Of a stretch of DNA of 64,000 nucleotides, positions 23,994-36,495 are shown one piece after another. Made by a program: the position numbers and the translations under genes. This DNA comes from Syngnathus acus (Eukaryota > Chordata > Actinopteri > Syngnathiformes > Syngnathidae): the NCBI RefSeq assembly GCF_901709675.1, contig NC_051096.1:7593001-7657000 (forward strand), given 5' to 3'. The notes beneath the pieces are model-generated. The model saw only the letters and a program-made list of their open reading frames with translations, did not search any database and was not told the origin of the DNA. Position 1 is the stretch's first letter; each line of letters begins with the position of its first letter.

Positions 23994-26452
23994 GGAGCCA
24001 CTGAAATCCGCTCTTTTCTTCGCGGGAGCCAAGCCTGCTTTTGTTTTATTCCTCAGGGTACAAATCTGGTGAGATTTGCCCGGGGATGTAAACACGCTCC
24101 CAGGGAGGGACGGTGGCGGCGGCGGCATGGTAAGCTTAGATGCGCCGGATGCGTGTCGGCCACTCGGTGGACCGGAAAACCTCCCGTGACATAGATGAGC
24201 GCGGTGTGTTATCAGTTTGTTTTTTCACAATCCAAGATATGACATAAAATTAAGGTCTGACTAAGGATACAATTTTTATCAATATTTCCTTAATCTGGAT
24301 CAAAACCGGATCGAATCTGGTTTGCGCACAATGCAAATGTGACGTCATTGACATTTTCTAAGGAACGCCAGAGACATAAAGTGGCGCACAAACAAATGAA
24401 GTGAAACCATACGCTCCTTGACGGAAGTAAGCGCCGGCGATCAACGGGGCACCAAACGCCCTTCTTTTGCGGCCTGCTCTTCAAACGGCGGCGCATCCGT
24501 CAACACGGCCCGCTGTCAATTAGACCTTACAGCCACGACCGCTTCAAAGTGTCCGCGTCCGCAACCTTGATTAAGTCTGCTTAACCTCACATTTCCTCAC
24601 CGACGCCTGTTTAGCATTCCGTTGGCTCGGCTTTGGTCATCGCGGCGTGGACTTCAAACGACTTCCGCCGCTATTTGGGTGTCAATCACGCAGACGGGGG
24701 AGCAGGATATTTAGGGAGGCCCGAAAAGTCCCGGCGAGGAACGTCTGAGTGACTTTGAAAGGATGGAATGACTGGAGGAAATCATGATTCCATATTGCAA
24801 TAGTTTTCCGACAATAACGAGCTGGCGATTACGCCATATTTAAGGCTCGTGTACGATACGTCATCATATCCGTGTTGCTATGTCCAACTTTTTTTTTTTT
24901 TTTAATGAGACTAACGCAGAGATTCACAATCGCAGACCATGTTTTATGGGAAAGACCGGGATGACAATTCCAGACAAGTCGAATTGGCGTTACTGCAGTT
25001 TTTGCTAATGTTAGCATGCTACATCCGATAGTTTCTACGACAAAACATGAAGGCAAGGAAAACCGGCTGGATCTGCTATTTCAACAACGATAAAAGTGAC
25101 AAGCGTCATCATTTGGGCCGGAGTGATCAAATGTTTTGCCCCCCCTTCCCAAGTCACTGCTCTGTGCAAACGACAACACGCCATGATTTCCCGTTCGACA
25201 TTGCCGCTGACGTCACAGATTTATCTGATGACGGGGCGGGCGCCGCGTGTCTGTGTGAAAGCACACAAGTGCGACGACATCTCGCCTCGTTGGGTTTTGT
25301 GTACAAGGCGAACGTCAGATCCTCTGTTGGGAATCTGCGGCGGAAATTTTGTTAGACCAATCAAAAACACAAACTGACCAATTAAAAAAAATCAAGCTCA
25401 TATCTACACTAAGTATATCACAAGTTTCCCAGTACAAGTCATTAATTCACTGCAGATAAACAAAGGAAAAAGCGAACAATAGTTTTTCTTCCCAGTAAAC
25501 CGGACAGGTAAGATTTGACCCGCAAACAAAAACCACCTTGGTGGAGATATTTGGTGGACTACTCTTGCATGGGAGGCTACTTTTTCATACATTTACAAAT
25601 CAGGTCACGACTCCCGCTCGTCCGACACCTCCCAAACATAGAGGTCAGGTCACGGCGTTAAGAGGCTGCTTTTTTTCCCCCTGTGATCTCGCTACGCCCC
25701 AACACCCTCCAGGAGGAAAACTCCTACACCCACCCCCCATGCAAGGAGACCCCCCCCCACCCAGCCCTTTTTGGGGAATTAATCTCCTTATATTCAGTCG
25801 CAGTTTTAGAACTTTTCTTTCAATTTGTCAGGTGGGGTTCCGCCCCCCCAAATAAAAGGGGTGACCAGCTGCTTCGCGCATGCGTAGCCAACAATTTGGT
25901 TGATGTTTATCGCCAATGAATAGATGAAAGGCAGCGGCGTGACAGGCGATCAATCAAGCATCAAATCGAGGATGGCAATGCCTGAGCCAGCTGAAAATAA
26001 GACTCTTTTTGGGGGTTCTGCTTTATCTTTACACTTCAAACGTTTTCACACATGAAAAATATTTTAAAAAATAACATAAGTTGGCGAAACTTGTTTCTTA
26101 ATAGCAACATTAAAATCAAGATGAAACAATCTAGACTAACGCTAAAGTTGTTCTGTTTACCATTAACATAAACTCATTAACAATTAGTTAATTATTAGTG
26201 TCACAGGTAATGACAACGGTTACTTCTCAGAATACATCAAACAGTAAAATATTAACTTTAACGTTACACCCCTACCACAATAAATATTCTTGTTCCTTGA
26301 CAACCCCCCCTAAAAAAAATAATTCAATTTCCCTGACAAATACATTTTTAAATTCTAGGATTAAATAGATCACCTCTCTAGTGTGTTCGATTCACGTCGC
26401 GTCGCGTCAATCTAAGTGCGTGTCGTGGCTGAGTGTGTGTGCGCGTGTTTAC

Positions 26453-26492
26453 CTGATGAGCGCCGCGGTGCTTGCTGCTTCCTCCTCGGCAT
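26453..26492 (-). CDS. tshz1: tshz1 coding exon 1 (start codon and first 13 residues)
   Basis: Reading the minus strand from 26492 gives MPRRKQQAPRRSS plus one base (G), then the donor GTAAAC. MPRRKQQAP is the characteristic start of vertebrate TSHZ proteins. The phase-1 end joins the acceptor at 12290 to make GCT (Ala) followed by YGPEDEF, paralleling the AYVPEEE of TSHZ1. Joined coding length is 40 + 3200 = 3240 bases, or 1079 codons plus stop. This exon is too short to appear as an open frame on its own and was found by matching the family N-terminus and testing splice phase. Confidence 0.95.
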
Positions 26493-27260
26493 GCTGCCGC
26501 TGCTGGACTTTTCATGCAGACCCCGAACGGCTCAACCCCCCCAAAAAAAAAAAAAAAAAAAAAAAAAAAAGCGGCTGCGAGTCCCGGGAGTCTTCGCGTA
26601 GATCCGTCCTTCGCGTTGCTTGAGTATTTCAAAATAAAAATGGAGCTTTTAACGCATTACTCGTAGAGAGTATTTCCGCAAGGGGGAAAAAAAAAAAAAA
26701 AAAACGGAGAGTGAAGGTCCGCGAAGTTGCATGAAAGCTCCGTACGGATGTGCCGGAGGTAGCTCGGGGAACTGAAGGGAGGCGGGCCCCCCTTCGTTGC
26801 AAGACCCTCTTTTGACGGGACTATTTCCTACCTTAGCGGCCCCAAAAGTACGGCAGCTGTTCATGAACTCTCGTGGGGGGCGAGGGGGGGCTTCCGTGCT
26901 GCGGGCCGTGGGAGCTTCCGTGACACTCTGTGGGAGCGAGAAGGAAAAAAAAAGAGAGAGTGACACGTTTAGTGCCTGCGCTCGCACGGCGTGTCAGTCA
27001 TTGGGCGTGCGCGAGCCCGCGAGGCTCACAGGCGCGCGCGCACGCTCTCCTTGTTGGCGATTGCAAAACAAACAAAGCGCAACACAACAAGACGTGGAAG
27101 AAGCGGAAAAAGAGCAGAGCTCCTCCGCGCCGTGGATGAGGAGAATGACGGCGCTGCTCGCACTGATGGACGGACACGCGCAAGGCAGCGCAGCCGGGGC
27201 CAGCCTCTCGGCTGCTTTTTTACTCCACCCCTTCAAGGCGCGTCACCCTGACAAGACGGA
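26493..27260 (-). promoter_or_regulatory. tshz1: tshz1 5' leader and CpG-rich promoter region
   Basis: The sequence immediately upstream of the tshz1 ATG has frequent CpG (for example GTGCGCGAGCCCGCGAGGC and GGCGCGCGCGCACGC near 27006-27045), in contrast to the AT-rich flanks. The sense strand carries a 28-nt poly-T (26570-26543) about 50 bases before the ATG and an ~18-nt poly-T near 26703-26686. No clear TATA box is placed at a usual distance, and the transcription start cannot be set from sequence. Confidence 0.5.
26543..26570. repeat. Poly(A)28 homopolymer (poly-T in the gene sense)
   Basis: An uninterrupted run of 28 A on the plus strand, ending 50 bases upstream of the tshz1 start codon in gene orientation. 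A second run of about 18 A lies at 26686-26703. Homopolymers of this length are error-prone in sequencing, so the exact length may be unreliable. Confidence 0.95.
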
Positions 27261-29199
27261 GCCCACCTGTCCGTCAATCCGCCACCGTACATCAACCACC
27301 ACGCACCCATTCAGACGCACGCACGCACACACACGCAAGTACATTGGGAGATCTTTTTTTTTCCCTACCCGAGGCTTGATAAAAATATATGATGCATTTG
27401 TTACTACTGAACTATATTATGCAGTAAATGGGTCATTACAAAATCAAAGGACATTTCCTGTCCCAATGAAAATCCGAATATCGATGTAACTGTAGCAAAA
27501 CGTTTTCCTACATTTTAATATTTCCGAATAGCCCTCGAGTACCGCCGAAAATGACTTCTGTTTCCCCTTCATCTTGATGACCAACTTGCATATCAAATAA
27601 CAGACAAAGTAGGTTTTAAATCTTTCTCCCGGTTTGTGGCTTCTGTGTAATTGTTGCACTTGTTTTTGCATGCGCATTTGAAATTGTAATTATGCTGAAC
27701 ATACACGCAAAAACCATTTTTAGCCAGGAAGAGAAAAAGCTACATGACTCAGCAGAAATGACATCATCAAATTAATTGCTCTTACCACAGGCTGACTTAA
27801 AACAAGTCCTTTCTTTTGAATTTTTGGATGTCATGGAGTGTGTCCCTCAAAACAACGCGACCCCGTTACTCAGACTATCTGAAAACGTCAATAATATCAA
27901 AGTATGAGGAGTAATTTTCACCGATGGTACTCAACATAGGGCACGTAGGCCGTAAAAGGCCGCAAGAACATTCAATGGAACCCAGGAACCGTGATCACGA
28001 GGCCTAAAAGTTGAACGCCCGGATGCTCGTTTTATATACATACGAATAAGCATTTGTTTAACTATATATCCCGGATGACTTCATAACGCTCCCCCACCAT
28101 GGATTTCAACTCAAGTCTCAGAGTTACTTTTAAAGTTGGCGTTGGATGAGATTTTTTGTTGTTGTGGAGTAGCACAAAAGAGGTGGCAGATTAATTGGTT
28201 CCACCTTTCTTCAGTAGCTTCACGCGGAGGGGAGGGGCTCCCCCGATCCACCGCCACAAGGAGGCGGAGGATGGGGGAGGCTATGTTAGCCAGCCGTTGG
28301 CAAGCGTTAGCAAAGTGTTTATATAAGCGGGCAAACGGCGGCGGGGTTACATCGCTAATGCCTCCGCACGGGAGATGAACATTTAGGAGGATGTCTTCCG
28401 TGAGTGGGAATATTAATACGCAGCGGCCGGATGGAGAAAGTTGGTGGTGAGTGCTCGCCATGGCTACACAAGGCTCACTAAAAAGCGCGGGCGAAAAGGA
28501 AAGGACCGCCCTCGCAACACAACGCGTGTCCATCCGCGTCTGTCACTGCAGCCTGCAACGCTGATTGACGGAGAGAGGTGACGTCACTGCAAGAGGAGGT
28601 TGGGGGGGGGGGGGTGACTCCTTACTAGATTTTGTATTTTTTAACAGTGCGCCTTTTACCATTTATTTTATACCTTATGCTATTTAATGCTTATTTTTTT
28701 TACTATCATGACTTTGATGCAAGTAGCAGCTTTAATACAACATTTTTACGCTACAGCTTTTTCAAAACAATATCCTGAATTTGGCTCTTTAGTGCTTAAT
28801 ATTGTAGATAAATTGTTTTTGTGTGCTGGTATCAAGCGCATCTAGTTTTTTTATGACACTCGATAAAATTTAAATTTGACTGAGTTTTTAAAAGATGCTT
28901 TTGTGTGTTTTTGTGTTGTTTAAAATATGTACTGATTCATTCATTATGGTTTTAATGAGGTGCTCCGTGCAACTGAAATCCGGATTTTGAGCTGTCACGA
29001 TCCAATTCGCTTGTTTACAACTCGTTACAATGTTTAAAAAAATATGAATATATTGTTTGAGAATTTTAATGAGGCACCAAATCCTGATTTTGCCTTTCAA
29101 AGATTTTTTGGGTTGCGTTTATAACAAACAATGTCTACAAATTATACACATACAAGATGTCCAACACATTTGGCACATTAGTGCATAAAATAAAGGCAA

Positions 29200-29345
29200 G
29201 TATGTTTCCCGCCTTTGTATTAAAATCAGGTCATCAGAAAATTAGGAACAGCTCTCATTACGATGCAGATAATTGCATTTAATGCAGGCCCTTTATTGGC
29301 TCTCATTACATGTTGTATTTCAGTGCACGTTGAGGTCGAGTTAAA
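29200..29345. promoter_or_regulatory. Candidate conserved non-coding element
   Basis: A compact block with CATCAGAAAATTAGGAACAG, CTCTCATTACGATGCAGATA and ATTGCATTTAATGCAGGCCC, with TCTCATTA repeated twice about 60 bp apart. It is free of simple repeats and resembles developmental enhancers in texture. Conservation is untested. Confidence 0.35.
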
Positions 29346-31139
29346 AAAACATGAAATATTAAAGGCATGCTAATGTCATATATGAAAGATTTGAAGGCTG
29401 CATTGGAGGAATCTCAGTAGGGCCAGCAGGGGGGGTCATGGGGTCCCGAGAGAAAGTGTCTGCATTCCGGTGGGTTTATGTAGTGTGTGTGCGTGACCTG
29501 TTGGAGAAAAATCTTTGGTTTTACGTAATTATCAAGTTTGCATGATGGGGTAGGAGCTTACACACAAATTGCATGATGTGTCCAGCATGCGTTTTGTCCA
29601 CCAATGATAGCTCAGCTGTGCTTAATGTTGTCAACAGTGCGTGTAGTTACACAAACAAAAAATGACACGTATTCATAGTCATGTTTCCCCTTCTTTTGCT
29701 GTCTTGCTACGACATGGATGCATTTAGAGAAAACCAGGTGAGAGACAGTGTGATTTTTATTTTTTTTTTTTTAATACGAGGTTTTTAAACTATTTTAACT
29801 ATAGGTTCATTTTTTTATTTTGATGTGTGTGGTAGGATTTATAGTAATCACATTATTTGAGAGCATTTTTTGAATAATATTTTGTATTGAAACTATTAGC
29901 ATTTATTACATTTGCATATATTTATTGCTATTTTATTTTGTATTATTTATTATATTTTGTTGAATTTATCCAAACATTTTTGCATTCTTTTTAAATACTC
30001 CAGGACTTCAACTATTTGGTGTATTCTTTCCATTTGATTTTGTAACATTATTTTAGCAATATATGTTTTGAACTTGTAATTTATTCGCTTTGTATACTGT
30101 CTTTAAACATTTGTTAAAACGTGTTCGGCTTTTGGTGGTGGCAGTTTAAGTAGGTGGCTCCTCAGAGGATTTTTTTTATTTTTTATATAGTATTAAGTAT
30201 TTATCACTAATAGTCACGGCAAAGTTAATGGGGCAAATGATGATGACACAATTGTAATGCCTACCTCTTAACAGTCATGAATAAATCAGTTTGCATGGCA
30301 CACATTTAAGAGCCGAGTATTTTTTTTCTCCACTTGAAACTTTTCTGAACTGCCTGAAATAAAAAAAAATCACGTTAATCTCCAATCAATGACGGCTGCT
30401 ATCAGATTGACAGGCTGACTCCAGGGATATGCATGCTATATGTCTTCAAAAAATATTAATAAAGACTAACTTTGACATGAGCTCTGTTCTATCTGCACAC
30501 ATCTATCAGATAAGTGGACGTAATTAAAAGAATGTGACTGCTTTTACGCCATCCGCCTTGGGAAAAAAAAAAGACAGGTTTCACTACTTTTGACAATGCA
30601 ATTAAACCCCGGTAATCCTCACCTCTTTTTTTAGTCACTTTTGGGCTATATTTTCTTTTAATGATGAAAAGATGGCAGTGACGGCACAATCCCGTTTATG
30701 CATGACACGTTACATTAAAACTTCGACAAACTAGGCTGGAATTATAAACTTCAATTCCATTTCGCAAGCGTACCTAACCCAATGTTTTGGCCGGTCAATG
30801 TGGTTTTTTGACTCTTTGGGTAAACAAACAATGCAAAACATAAATAAAATGAATAATTAGCTCAGCTCAGAAGGTATTTGCTGAAATAGTAAAAGGCGCT
30901 CAAAATCATTTCTGCTCTCATTAGGTTGGAACTTTAACTCACTAGAGAAATAAAACCCCCACAAACTTCTTGTGTGCTTGACATTGTGATTTGCAGTCAC
31001 TATTAACTGTCAAATTAGCGCACACTAATCGTTTGCAATTCCAAAATCTGCAAATCTCAAATTGCACAGATACCTCGCTGCCGGCTTTCACAGTAATAAT
31101 ATTAATAATTAAAGAAAGGAAGAAAAAAATAAAGTTTCT

Positions 31140-32460
31140 TTCCTGACATTCAAAGGAGCATGCGCGTAGTTCCAGCCATATATTTATGAATAGGAACCTT
31201 TAATTAGGGCCCGTGTTTCCTCGGCGAGTCACATTGAGGGATGGTCCTGGGCGACATTCATTAATGATAATCACCAAGAGCGATGATGGCGCAGCTATGG
31301 GCCACGTCTCGGGGGAGCCCGCACTTGAAAAGAAGAATTAAATTACACACGGTGACTCTTTAAGTGCGAGGAGAGGAAAAAAAGGAGGGGAAATATATAG
31401 CCATCATTGTTAAATATGCTCGTTACGGGATCAAGGTTTTGTGAGAGGGTTTCTCATCCTTAAACTCGGGAAGTTGACGCCTTGCGGCTACGACGACGCA
31501 GACCAGAATTTACGTGCGCATGTTTGAAAATATTACTTTGAAGGTAAGCCATAAAAGTCTTGCTACATTCTACTTCATTGTACATTCAACAAATGAATAT
31601 TAAAGAGAAAAACAAACAGCTGAAAAAATAATGTTTTGTCCCCGACATGTTTACATCTTGAAAGTACTAAATAATTATATGACACAAAACCATAATGTAA
31701 GTAAACTTGGTGGGGAAAAAAAATGGCCGCCAACTGTCTGATTACATCCAACATCTGTCAGGACTTTTGTGACATTTCTCAGACGCCTGCCGTTGCGCTG
31801 ATTAAATGGCAAATTAAATGATCACCCAAATAATTGTCAGATGCAGGCGTAATTAACATTTTGCCCAAAAGTTTGACACACACACACACACACATGCACA
31901 CAAACATCCCTGACCTAATTGCTCAGTCTCACTGCAATAATTAATCACAGCTGACTCAACACGGTGGCAAGGTTAGCTAGGTGACGCGACATGACGGAGA
32001 AAATTTGCTTTCTCAATCTTTCTCCTCCGTCTTTCCCAAATCCAATGGCAAAAAATAAATACTCTGTGTCCAATGGGTCTATTTTTACACAAGCGGAGGT
32101 GAGAACGGGGGAAGTTGAATAGGAAGACGAAGAAGGCGGGATCGAGGCTGGGTCATGATGCGCCATTAATCAAAAAGAATGACACGGTCGTCTCCCGTGA
32201 CAAGCGGCCCCGTGTCGGATCCTCCCCCCGCCTATCCACGCGCCAACTTTATTAATCAAGCCTCCGCCCGTTAATTGTCACCCGTAAATTCCCCCATTTG
32301 GATTTTTTAATAATCTCTGAGGCGCAGTGCGAACAATCTGCCCGCTGATTGGAGTTTTATTGAGAAGCGAGACGGAGACGGCGGAGTGACACAAATAGCT
32401 TTCCCGTCACCTCCCGTCCGCTGACAGTTATGAAATACAATTATGATCGGCCGCGGCTGC
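31140..32460. promoter_or_regulatory. Candidate conserved non-coding element cluster
   Basis: Blocks at about 31140-31330 (CCATATATTTATGAATAGGA, ACCTTTAATTAGGGCCC, CATTCATTAATGATAATCAC) and 32160-32460 (CGCCATTAATCAAAAAGAAT, CTTTATTAATCAAGCCTCC, ACAATTATGATCGGCCGCGG) contain many TAAT/ATTA cores and SRF/MEF2-like AT-rich boxes in a single-copy context. A CA microsatellite separates them. Enhancer function is inferred only from location upstream of a developmental regulator and from texture. Confidence 0.35.
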
Positions 32461-33478
32461 TTAAGGATTCACCGGGTGCACCCCCGCCTGTCGAAGGGGG
32501 CGGTGTTCGAGGTTCCACTGCGTGTCCCCGCTGATAAGACATCTCCTTTAACTAGCACTTCAAGTCCTCCGTCCAAAATTGCATTTACACTACAATGCTT
32601 GGAGTGACAATTTCCATTTGATGTATGGGTGGGTGGTGCCAAGGTGCGCCCGCCAACTTTGTCAGTGGCGCTTTAAAAAGTTTGGGAGAGGATGACACGG
32701 ACAATTAAGGACAATCTATATCTGGAACAAGAGTGTATTTTCAAGGGTGCACGTAGGTGAGCTGGGGTGCACCAACCCTGTCAAGATGTTAAGGGAGGGT
32801 GGTGGCAACATTTTGGTGGTGATTATTAGTGGTAAATAAATTTGGGACCAATTAGGTCAAATTGGATGGGAATCACAGCTTTAAAGTGGTCAAGGACGCT
32901 GATGTGAGCTGGGGGCTGCGAGATTGGGGAGGGGGGTGTTCATCCATCAGAAGAGTTGTTGGTCATGGAAGCGGCCAGTGACACTGATCATCAGCAGCGC
33001 AAACAATGGACCATAAACATCCCATGACAAGTGGTCACACATACGGGGACAAGGGGGAGGGGGATGTTTGGCCACAGGGATCGCATGGAGTGGGTGTGTG
33101 TGTGTGTTTCAGACAGGAGAAACACTAAGAAAGGCAAACACACACTACATTGGCCTTTTAATGAGAATTAGCTCTATGTAAAAGCTCATGTCCTGTTCCC
33201 TGCGTAAAAAAATAATTGTGTCCAATCATGCTTTCACGTTCATGGACAGCAATTAAAGAAAAGTTCTCCATCTTGAAACCAAATCTATATACAGTAGAGT
33301 ATATAGAATGGGATTTTCTTCCCAATCAGAGTGTTTTGTCACTATTTGTGTCAGTTCAACACAGTGCCGTTGCTTTAATTGGCCGACGTTTTTCATGGTT
33401 GGAACAGACGTGGTCCAATTAGCGCAATCCTACATATCGCTTAAATACTAGATCGGCACACTTACTCGGCTCTACTTT

Positions 33479-33498
33479 GTGTGTGTGTGTGTGTGTGT
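33479..33498. repeat. (GT)10 microsatellite
   Basis: Perfect dinucleotide run. Confidence 0.97.
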
Positions 33499-36070
33499 CA
33501 CCCCACGCACAGAGTGGATTCACACAGATAGGATACAGTAGATGCACACACACATTCGGTAAATACACAAATACAAAGGTTAACGTGTGTGCGTGCGTGC
33601 GTGTGTGTTACTATGAATGTGCTCAAAGCGACAAAGTCTCCTGTCAGCCGTAACAGCTGTCGTGTTGCGTTCAATGACTGCGGCTTCAATGCGGCCTTCA
33701 CTCTGGAGGATACATCTAATTGCTCTAATCAACAGCGCCGTGCTAAAAGGGTGGGAGGGGATTTCTTTTGCCGTCTTAAATAGCAAATTAATTTATTTTT
33801 TATTAAGCGGCCCCAGATCAATTTAACAGTATTTTTAGTTTTGACAGCATTTCAGAGCGCGTCAGCGTCAAGTCGTGACAGCTGAGAAGTGGGAAAAAAA
33901 AAAAAAAAGCACCCGGCGTGGACACACAAGAAGTGGCGGGCTGTGATGTGCGCGTGTCAAACGACTTATCTCGCTAAAGCGCTCGCCGGCGCGCCCGTCA
34001 CTAAACTTCACAAACGGCCGAGCCTTCAAATGTGTCAGAAAAAAAAGAGAGAGTCATCACGTCGCACATCAGTCATGTAGCCAGCAGCAAAATGAGCCAG
34101 GTGTCATGTGCACTCAAGGAGACGCTCGCTGATGACGCTTTCAATCTGAGCAACACTCCGAGCCATAACATCTTTTTACTGCTCACTCTCGTGGCGTCTT
34201 AATCAATTATTCCTTTGATTACTGACGAGAATTAGCATCGATTTCCGTGCAGGGTGACAAAAGATATTTGAAGAGCAAAACAAGCTTTTGGGGTAAGTTT
34301 GTCGAAACAACAGCCAGTTTGTTCGGTGGCAAACGTTTTTTTAAGATGATGAGTCTGTAGTGCACTTGAACACAACTTGAACTCGTCTTTAACAAGAAAT
34401 TCATTCTTACTGTTGTCGTCTCTTTGAACACACGCAGGTGTTGCTTATACACACACACAAACAAACACACACTGGTCAACACAAACCCGCATCCCAAAAA
34501 CGTGGACAATCATATTCACGTATATTTCACAAGACATTAAAAAGGAGGCAGCCTGGTTTCATGTGAAAAACAAATTGCAAATCATTAAAGCCGCATTAAA
34601 CAATATTATTCACCTTTCCGTTGCCACACTTTTTATTTATTTTTTTGAAACTCACCCGGTTGGCTCTGATTAACATACGCTGCTCTTAATAAATTACACA
34701 TTATAAAAGAATTAGCCACAACCGGGTGCCTTTTTACGAGCCCGTGAGGGTGAAGGCCACGCATATTAAGGTGTTCACGCGCCATGAACTTTTGGACTAA
34801 GTTGCCAAATTGATTCCGCCATTTTCAATCTGCCTCAATGTTTCAAACTAAAAGTGGATTTTTACCGTCCATTGATCGAATACAAGCAAAGTTATTCAAA
34901 CTATCACTTATTGACATGCTGAGTCGAAATCTTTTCCAAGTTGTGAGTAGCGCCGGTAACAACGTCGTCACGGACAACAAGCGAGAGGATGTCAATACCA
35001 GCCAAACAATTTCTTTCTATCTGACCCAGTCCCGCCCGGCGACACCAAACAACAGCTCGCTGTCGCCGTGACAGCTGAACGGACACGAAGGGAAAGTTTG
35101 CCTCAGCTTTATCCATCTTTTTTTACACACACACACAAAAACAAGTGAATCCAAAGCACTCGGGGAGTGTGGAGGGGAAAAGAAAATATGACAAGCAACA
35201 ATAGCATCTACCAATAGCACTGTCAAACAACACCACCTCTCTCGGATGTTAAAAGCTTTAAGAGCTGATGCCTCGGTGACACTCGCAGCCTCGGGATGTC
35301 ACACATGCTTGACGACTTGAGAGCGGTCCTCTGTTTTTTTTTCTTTTCTTTTTCTTGTGTTCCTTCTCTTTTTTTTCCGTGGGCGTGCGCGTCTCCGGGC
35401 GGCAAAAGTGACATTTGAGGGGCACTTTACACAAGCCGGCGTTTGCTGCGGGGGGATCCTCCGTATCACCTAAAGAGCCTTTGTCAGTCATCGGAAAGCT
35501 GTCACCTTTCCGGGGGCCGATACGGTAGGGGGGAGCGCGCTGACAGCTCGGAATTAATGAGAGGTGCATGACAGCGCACCTCACAGCTCTCGTCGAAGGT
35601 GTGTGCGCGTGTGTGGTCCTTTGTCTCAAGAGGATGGACAGACTTCCTCACAATGCGGCCGCAATGATAGATAAGATGAGACATCCAGGTGGCCGTTTGG
35701 TCGGACCAAAACAGTCGGCGCACCCCCTTTGTTAAAAAGTGCCATTATTACAAGTTATGGAACAATTTGGGCTGGCTTCAAGTGTCATGTCGATGGTCTT
35801 GCCCAAAAATGTTCAAGCCACTCGCACTCTTTCTACATCTCGACAGACACGGTGGGCGCACCCCTTCCCCCAACCGTGTCGCAATGGGCATTACGCTTCA
35901 TCTCACGCACTTGTGCACCCCTGGGGTGGCTGCGAGTGTCATCTAGGTCAGCGGTCCTCAACCTTTTCTGCGCCACGACTGTACACGTCAAGAGATATTT
36001 TAATGGACTGATTATTCAAGATGTAGCTTAGCGCTACGCTAAAAGGTCCTCATCAACAAACATCCACCCT

Positions 36071-36095
36071 CCTCTCTCTCTCTCTCTCTCTCTCT
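36071..36095. repeat. (TC)12 microsatellite
   Basis: Perfect CT/TC run of about 25 bp, 400 bp before the composite element. Confidence 0.97.
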
Positions 36096-36495
36096 TTTTC
36101 CCAGCTCAAAAATAGACGTGATGAAAAGAATTATAGTTATTAAACTATATAGAAAGATCCCTGATTTTGTGCAATGTGGGATCTCGTCCCATTTCAGGAA
36201 GCTGGTGCTCACTTTTGCTAAGCTTCAGCATCGGATGAAGGATGGATAAAAAAAAACCAAAAACAGACAATTGGAGAGGCTCCTCAAATGGCATTCTTGG
36301 AGCGCGTCTCCGGTGCGAGCGTGCGTCTGGATGTAATAATCTTGCGGTAAATGATTTCCGTCAATGTTTCAGCATCTCTATTACGCAACAGGGATAAGAG
36401 GCAGACAGAGGAGGGAGAAGAAGAAGAACGAGGTGAGCGCAGGCAGGGCCAGCTGAGGTGTGGTGACCAGAAATCTCGCTTTACATAGTACTAAA

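Larger units (their letters stand above)
12291..26452 (-). other. tshz1: tshz1 intron 1 (14.16 kb, phase 1)
   Basis: The donor is CATCAG|GTAAAC at 26452 and the acceptor TTTCCAG|CTTACG at 12291. Both follow GT-AG rules, and the intron splits an alanine codon (G|CT). A single large first intron after a very short coding tip is the normal layout for vertebrate TSHZ genes. The intron carries GT/CA microsatellites (14395-14420, 15561-15580, 23947-23990), G-runs near 13230-13252, and a pyrimidine-rich tract at 19370-19640. Several blocks look non-randomly constrained: about 21318-21600, 22640-22935 and 23050-23180, with TAAT/ATTA cores, GACAAATAAGCATCCC and TTTATCAGATGG. I see no second gene or alternative coding exon. 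Confidence 0.85.
27261..36487. other. Upstream gene-free flank of tshz1, proximal part
   Basis: I find no convincing coding exon. The sequence is mostly AT-rich, with a GC-rich patch at about 28190-28570 that on the minus strand holds a TATATAA at about 28324 and might be an independent promoter or a CpG island. Simple repeats include G11-type runs near 28601, (CA)n near 31877-31893, (GT)10 at 33479-33498 and (TC)12 at 36071-36095. Blocks with homeobox-type cores are described separately. Confidence 0.6.

Noticed and set aside
26797-27489. 230-residue plus-strand frame across the tshz1 promoter region
   Set aside because: It lies antisense in a CpG-rich region where stops are rare by composition; no domain is seen.
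28111-28533. 140-residue minus-strand frame in a GC-rich patch with a TATATAA
   Set aside because: No recognisable domain, low-complexity content and no splice partner; the GC patch may be regulatory but the frame is not supported as a gene.
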